The position numbers and the translations under genes are program-made. 8,060 nt of DNA, from assembly GCA_943325255.2 (NCBI GenBank), contig CALPOS020000091.1, positions 1 to 8,060 on the forward strand. The letters are read 5' to 3'. Position 1 is the stretch's first letter, and each line of letters begins with the position of its first letter. The notes under the pieces were generated by a model, which saw only the letters and a list, made by a program, of their open reading frames with translations, did not search any database and had not been told where the DNA came from. Source of the DNA: Sphingobacterium thalpophilum (GTDB taxonomy: Bacteria; Bacteroidota; Bacteroidia; Flavobacteriales; Flavobacteriaceae). Positions 5,930 through 8,060 of this stretch are shown one piece after another.

Positions 5930-5951
5930 CAGTTTAAATAAACATAAACTG
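5930..5951. repeat. 7-bp inverted repeat in the mrp leader
   Basis: CAGTTTA (5930-5936) and TAAACTG (5945-5951) are exact inverse complements around 8 nt. The repeat lies just downstream of the predicted start site and 17 nt before the mrp ATG. This is a plausible position for a repressor operator, or for a weak leader hairpin in RNA. Chance occurrence in AT-rich sequence cannot be excluded. Confidence 0.4.
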
Positions 5952-5968
5952 TTCAGCCTTATCATACA

Positions 5969-7108
5969 ATGAAATTAGATAAAAACGAAATTCTTAAAGC
6001 GCTCGAAACCATCACCATAGCGGGCGAAGGAAAGAGCATGGTAGAAAGTGGTGCCGTAAAAAACATCGTGGTTTTTGGCAATGAAGTAGTCATCGATTTG
6101 ACCATCGCCACACCAGCCATGCACATTAAGAAAAGAGCTGAAGACGATATCAAAAAACTCATACACGAGCAGTTTTCTCCAGAAGCTATAGTGAAAGTAA
6201 ATATCAAAGTGGAAGCGCCAGAAAAAGCGTCAAACCCTAACGAAATAAAAGGGAAAGCAATTCCTGGAATCAAAAATATCATAGCGGTTGCCTCAGGAAA
6301 AGGCGGGGTTGGTAAATCAACCGTAACGGCAAATTTAGCCGTAACCTTAGCGAAAATGGGCTTTAATGTTGGCGTTTTAGATGCTGATATCTACGGACCA
6401 TCGATGCCCATTATGTTCGACGTTGAGTCGGAAAAACCAATCTCCATAACCGTCGATGGACGCTCGAAAATGAAACCCATCGAAAGTTACGAAGTCAAAA
6501 TTTTATCCATCGGGTTTTTCACTGCACCGAGTCAAGCAGTGATTTGGCGTGGACCCATGGCTTCCAAAGCGCTCAATCAAATGATCTTTGATGCCGATTG
6601 GGGTGAACTCGATTTTATGTTGATTGATTTACCACCAGGAACAGGCGATATTCATTTATCAATCATGCAATCGTTGCCGATTACGGGAGCAGTTGTCGTG
6701 AGTACACCGCAAGCTGTTGCTTTAGCCGATGCCAAAAAAGGAGTGTCGATGTTTTTGTCAGACAGCATCAACGTTCCCGTCTTGGGAATCATCGAAAACA
6801 TGGCGTATTTCACTCCAGAAGAACTGCCGAATAACAAATATTATATATTCGGAAAAGAAGGCGCAAAGAACTTAGCCGCAGATTTGCAAGTGCCGTTTTT
6901 AGGAGAAGTTCCCATCGTGCAATCGATCCGTGAAGCAGGCGATTATGGTCGACCAGCAGCGATGCAAACGGGTTCCGTTATCGAAGGTGTTTTCGAAGAA
7001 ATTACCAGAAATGTAGTGGAAGAAGTTGTAAAAAGAAACGAAAACTTACCCGCAACGGAAGCAATTAAAATCACAACAATGGCAGGATGTTCTGCTGTGA
7101 AAAAATAG
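5969..7108 (+). CDS. mrp: Mrp/ApbC-family P-loop ATPase, iron-sulfur carrier type
   Basis: 379 residues. An N-terminal MIP18/DUF59 domain occupies about 1-85. A Mrp/NBP35 ATPase domain follows: deviant Walker A ASGKGGVGKST (108-118, with the signature lysine K111), LDADIYGPSMPIMF (137-150), IWRGPMASKALNQM (192-205), Walker B-like FMLIDLPPGTGD (216-227), STPQAVALADAKKG (245-258) and GIIENMAYF (273-281). The family binds and transfers [4Fe-4S] clusters in the cytoplasm, usually as a dimer bridging a cluster through a CxxC located just after ENMxxF. Here that segment reads TPEELPNNKYYIFG, with no cysteine. The only cysteine in the protein is C374, near the C-terminus (MAGCSAVKK). I believe Bacteroidota Mrp proteins commonly show this, but cannot check here. 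The nfu scaffold gene downstream supports an Fe-S role. ATG at 5969 follows an A-rich leader. Confidence 0.93.
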   Translation: MKLDKNEILKALETITIAGEGKSMVESGAVKNIVVFGNEVVIDLTIATPAMHIKKRAEDDIKKLIHEQFSPEAIVKVNIKVEAPEKASNPNEIKGKAIPGIKNIIAVASGKGGVGKSTVTANLAVTLAKMGFNVGVLDADIYGPSMPIMFDVESEKPISITVDGRSKMKPIESYEVKILSIGFFTAPSQAVIWRGPMASKALNQMIFDADWGELDFMLIDLPPGTGDIHLSIMQSLPITGAVVVSTPQAVALADAKKGVSMFLSDSINVPVLGIIENMAYFTPEELPNNKYYIFGKEGAKNLAADLQVPFLGEVPIVQSIREAGDYGRPAAMQTGSVIEGVFEEITRNVVEEVVKRNENLPATEAIKITTMAGCSAVKK

Positions 7109-7112
7109 ATGG

Positions 7113-7202
7113 TAAGACGGTAAGATCTTAAGACTTTAAGACATTTTCTTACAGTCCTAAAATCTTATAATCTTACAATCCAATAATCTAATAATCCAAA
7201 AA
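7113..7202. repeat. 8-bp-phased degenerate repeat array between mrp and nfu
   Basis: Four units of TAAGA plus three bases (7113, 7121, 7129, 7137) are followed, after TT, by seven units starting 7147, 7155, 7163, 7171, 7179, 7187 and 7195: TCTTACAG, TCCTAAAA, TCTTATAA, TCTTACAA, TCCAATAA, TCTAATAA, TCCAAAAA. The second block is the inverse complement type of the first. The last unit ends exactly at the nfu ATG. The array fills nearly the whole spacer, leaving only 4 nt after the mrp stop. It has no coding potential and is too short-unit and degenerate for CRISPR. The repeat-unit reading is directly visible; any function is unknown. Confidence 0.8.
7121..7167 (+). repeat. 21-bp imperfect hairpin in the centre of the mrp-nfu spacer
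   Basis: Arms 7121-7141 and 7147-7167 pair at 18 of 21 positions around a 5-nt loop (CATTT); mismatches are 7127/7161, 7131/7157 and 7136/7152. No T-run follows the right arm, so it is not a classical terminator. In an mrp-nfu transcript it could be an RNase processing or mRNA-stability element that sets different levels of the two proteins (inference). Confidence 0.7.
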
Positions 7203-7442
7203 ATGACCACAGAAGAATTAACCATCAACGTAGAGAAAGCGCTCGAAGAAATCAGACCTTTCCTCAATTCGGACGGCGGCGACATCTCTTTGATTTCAAT
7301 TGAGGACGGAAAACACGTCAAAGTGCGTCTCGAAGGAGCGTGCATCAGCTGTAGTGTCAATCAAATGACGTTGCGAGCGGGAGTAGAAACTACGATTAAG
7401 AAGTTTGCACCACAAATCGAAACTGTTGTTAATATTGCGTAA
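7203..7442 (+). CDS. NifU C-terminal-domain (Nfu) iron-sulfur scaffold protein
   Basis: 79 residues, equivalent to a stand-alone Nfu domain. The N-terminal helix VEKALEEIRPFLNSDGGDISL (10-30) carries the family's RPxLxxDGGD motif. The core strand KVRLEGACISCSVNQMTLRAGVE (40-62) contains the cluster-binding CxxC at C47 and C50. Two such subunits bridge one [4Fe-4S] cluster across the dimer and pass it to apo-targets in the cytoplasm. No A-type N-terminal domain is present, unlike NfuA of enterobacteria, and no IscU-like domain, unlike full NifU. The gene follows mrp by 94 nt of 8-bp-phased repeat DNA; the pair makes biochemical sense as carrier and scaffold. The ATG at 7203 directly follows the run AAAAA. 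The start is unambiguous since DGGD and CxxC are spaced normally from it. Confidence 0.95.
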   Translation: MTTEELTINVEKALEEIRPFLNSDGGDISLISIEDGKHVKVRLEGACISCSVNQMTLRAGVETTIKKFAPQIETVVNIA

Positions 7443-7532
7443 TGTCACCCTGAGCGCAGTCGAAGGGTGGGCGTGACCACAAGGGTCGGGCTTTCCGCAG
7501 TACGCGGTACTTTGCTCCAATCCCTCACGCAG
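7443..7532. repeat. GC-rich REP-like palindromic element after nfu
   Basis: About 62% GC over 90 bp, against much lower flanks. The first part has CACCCT (7446-7451) inverted as AGGGTG (7464-7469), within a TGTCACCCTGAGCG type sequence that I recognise as a widely dispersed intergenic palindrome. GTCAC (7444-7448) also pairs with GTGAC (7473-7477). The second part is bounded by GCGTGA (7471-7476) and TCACGC (7525-7530) and contains AGTAC-GCG-GTACT (7499-7511); I recall similar GGTCGGGCTTTCCGC...ATCCCTCACGC elements scattered in flavobacterial genomes. It begins immediately after the nfu stop. It could be a REP element mobilised by a RAYT-type transposase, or act as an mRNA end stabiliser. Copy number cannot be seen in one window. 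Confidence 0.65.
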
Positions 7533-7583
7533 TATTGAAATAGATAGAAACAATCGTTGCAATGGGACTAACAAAAAAAGGCC

Positions 7584-7602
7584 GAATGTCCACTGGACAT
7601 TC
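7584..7602. repeat. 19-bp palindrome between nfu and the reductase gene
   Basis: GAATGTCCA (7584-7592) and TGGACATTC (7594-7602) are exact inverse complements around a single C. On the minus strand the hairpin is followed 4 nt later by seven T (complement of 7573-7579), resembling a terminator facing leftward, although no minus-strand gene precedes it here. The sequence around it (7533-7701) otherwise holds only short chance frames and the palindrome at 7660. Confidence 0.65.
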
Positions 7603-7659
7603 TCCTCTTAATATCAAATCTCACGCACTCAGGAATATAATAACAATTTCATCTAAAAA

Positions 7660-7671
7660 TGATAATTATCA
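7660..7671. promoter_or_regulatory. Perfect 12-bp AT-rich palindrome, possible operator
   Basis: TGATAATTATCA is perfectly self-complementary. It lies 67 bp before the reductase ATG, just upstream of where a -33 element would be. It resembles the half-sites of Fur-family operators (TGATAAT-N-ATTATCA) but is 3 bp shorter in the middle, so a standard 7-1-7 Fur box is not present. Confidence 0.35.
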
Positions 7672-7693
7672 GTTCATAAAAGGGCTGCTTTTC

Positions 7694-7702
7694 TAACCTT
7701 TG
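7694..7702 (+). promoter_or_regulatory. Weak -7-like box before the reductase gene
   Basis: TAACCTTTG fits the Bacteroidota -7 element only if one extra base is allowed between TA and TTTG. It lies 36 nt before the ATG. No TTG occurs at proper upstream spacing. Reported because the gene is separated from nfu by 296 bp and probably needs its own promoter. Confidence 0.25.
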
Positions 7703-7738
7703 CGCCTCGGCAACTCAGCAACTCAGTAACTCAAAAAA
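7702..7738 (+). repeat. 8-bp-phased direct repeat ending at the reductase start codon
   Basis: GCGCCTCG (7702), GCAACTCA (7710), GCAACTCA (7718) and GTAACTCA (7726) are contiguous 8-bp units, the middle two identical, followed by five A and the ATG. Period and position match the array in front of nfu, although the unit sequence is unrelated. It would lie in the 5' leader. Confidence 0.75.
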
Positions 7739-8060
7739 ATGATTGAAACAGATATACTCATCATAGGCGCCGGACCAACCGGACTTTTCGCAGTCTTCGA
7801 AGCGGGATTGCTCAAACTCAAATGCCATATCATCGACGCTTTACCACAACCTGGCGGGCAGCTTTCCGAATTGTATCCTAAAAAACCCATCTTTGATATT
7901 CCAGGTTATCCCGAAGTTTTAGCAGGCGACTTAGTCACGAACTTAATGGAACAAATCAAACAGTTTCAACCGGGTTTCACCCTCAACGAAAAAGCAGAAA
8001 CCATCGACAAATTAGACGATGGGACTTTCATCGTAACTACCAACAAAGGAACCATACACC
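7739..8060 (+). CDS. Ferredoxin--NADP(+) reductase, YumC/thioredoxin-reductase-like type (N-terminal part)
   Basis: ATG at 7739 follows AAAAA; 107 complete codons are visible before the window ends. Residues 5-30 form the FAD-binding Rossmann start DILIIGAGPTGLFAVFEAG (GxGxxG at 10-15). The downstream block GGQLSELYPKKPIFDIPGYP (about 39-58) is the family hallmark of YumC-type reductases; true thioredoxin reductases have a different GGQ context and a CxxC later. The full protein should be about 330-350 residues, with an NADPH domain beyond the window. It transfers electrons between NADPH and ferredoxin or flavodoxin in the cytoplasm. Its place after mrp and nfu suggests a link to Fe-S protein supply or redox (inference). 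The leader carries an 8-bp repeat array and, further up, a 12-bp palindrome that might regulate it. Confidence 0.93.
   Translation, partial: MIETDILIIGAGPTGLFAVFEAGLLKLKCHIIDALPQPGGQLSELYPKKPIFDIPGYPEVLAGDLVTNLMEQIKQFQPGFTLNEKAETIDKLDDGTFIVTTNKGTIH

Noticed and set aside
7121..7167. Rho-independent terminator after mrp
   Set aside because: The stem is long, but no T-run follows the right arm on the plus strand; the next bases are TAATCTTAC.
7113..7202. Possible CRISPR array
   Set aside because: The units are 8 bp and contiguous, with no spacers; CRISPR repeats are longer and separated by unique sequence.
7296..7574. Minus-strand frame of 92 codons crossing nfu and the downstream spacer
   Set aside because: It is formed from the antisense of nfu plus the REP-like element; the HPSTALRVTL-like part is a familiar false translation of that palindrome.
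7562..7696. 44-codon plus-strand frame between nfu and the reductase gene (starts MGLTKKGRMS)
   Set aside because: A frame of this length is expected by chance at roughly the 5% level in such DNA. It spans the 19-bp and 12-bp palindromes, shows no domain, and has no convincing start context.

Overview
The window looks like an ordinary chromosomal stretch from a Flavobacterium-like member of the Bacteroidota. It is AT-rich. Genes start after A-rich leaders rather than purine Shine-Dalgarno sites, and several carry a perfect Bacteroidota -7 box (TANNTTTG). The protein types also fit: a TonB-dependent receptor with a carboxypeptidase-regulatory-like N-terminal domain, and a TrmB with the flavobacterial-style N-terminus. 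I see no phage, IS element, CRISPR array, tRNA or rRNA gene.

Layout. (1) Minus strand, 1-1066: the N-terminal 355 residues of a TonB-dependent outer-membrane receptor. (2) Plus strand, 1293-3088: an OmpR/PhoB-family response regulator and a two-helix membrane histidine kinase with almost no extracytoplasmic loop. The receptor and the two-component pair are divergent. Their shared upstream region holds six boxes at exact 11-bp spacing that read TTAACA-like toward the receptor, which is the expected layout for an OmpR/PhoB-type regulator. (3) Minus strand, 3053-4132: a MurG-like GT-B glycosyltransferase that converges on, and overlaps by 36 bp, the end of the kinase gene. (4) Plus strand, 4222-5855: a tight trmB - LysE-family exporter - alkyltransferase-like protein operon, with gaps of 0 and 2 nt. 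(5) Plus strand, 5969-8060: an iron-sulfur and redox group made of Mrp/ApbC-type P-loop ATPase, a stand-alone NifU C-terminal-domain scaffold, and the beginning of a YumC-type ferredoxin-NADP+ reductase.

The most unusual sequence is in the noncoding DNA of the last third. The 90 bp between mrp and nfu can be read as eleven consecutive 8-bp units (four TAAGA-type, then seven of the inverted TCTTA type). They end exactly at the nfu ATG, and the centre folds into a 21-bp imperfect hairpin. The reductase gene is preceded by a shorter 8-bp-phased array of unrelated sequence that also ends in a run of A at the ATG. Between nfu and the reductase lie a GC-rich (about 62%) REP-like palindromic element, a 19-bp palindrome and a 12-bp AT-rich palindrome.

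The coding genes are recognisable housekeeping or accessory functions. Two proteins lack a family hallmark cysteine: Mrp has no CxxC and only one Cys in the whole protein, and the alkyltransferase-like protein has Ala at the acceptor position. I do not see a convincing new multi-gene system. The phased arrays and the candidate operator are the parts most worth checking.
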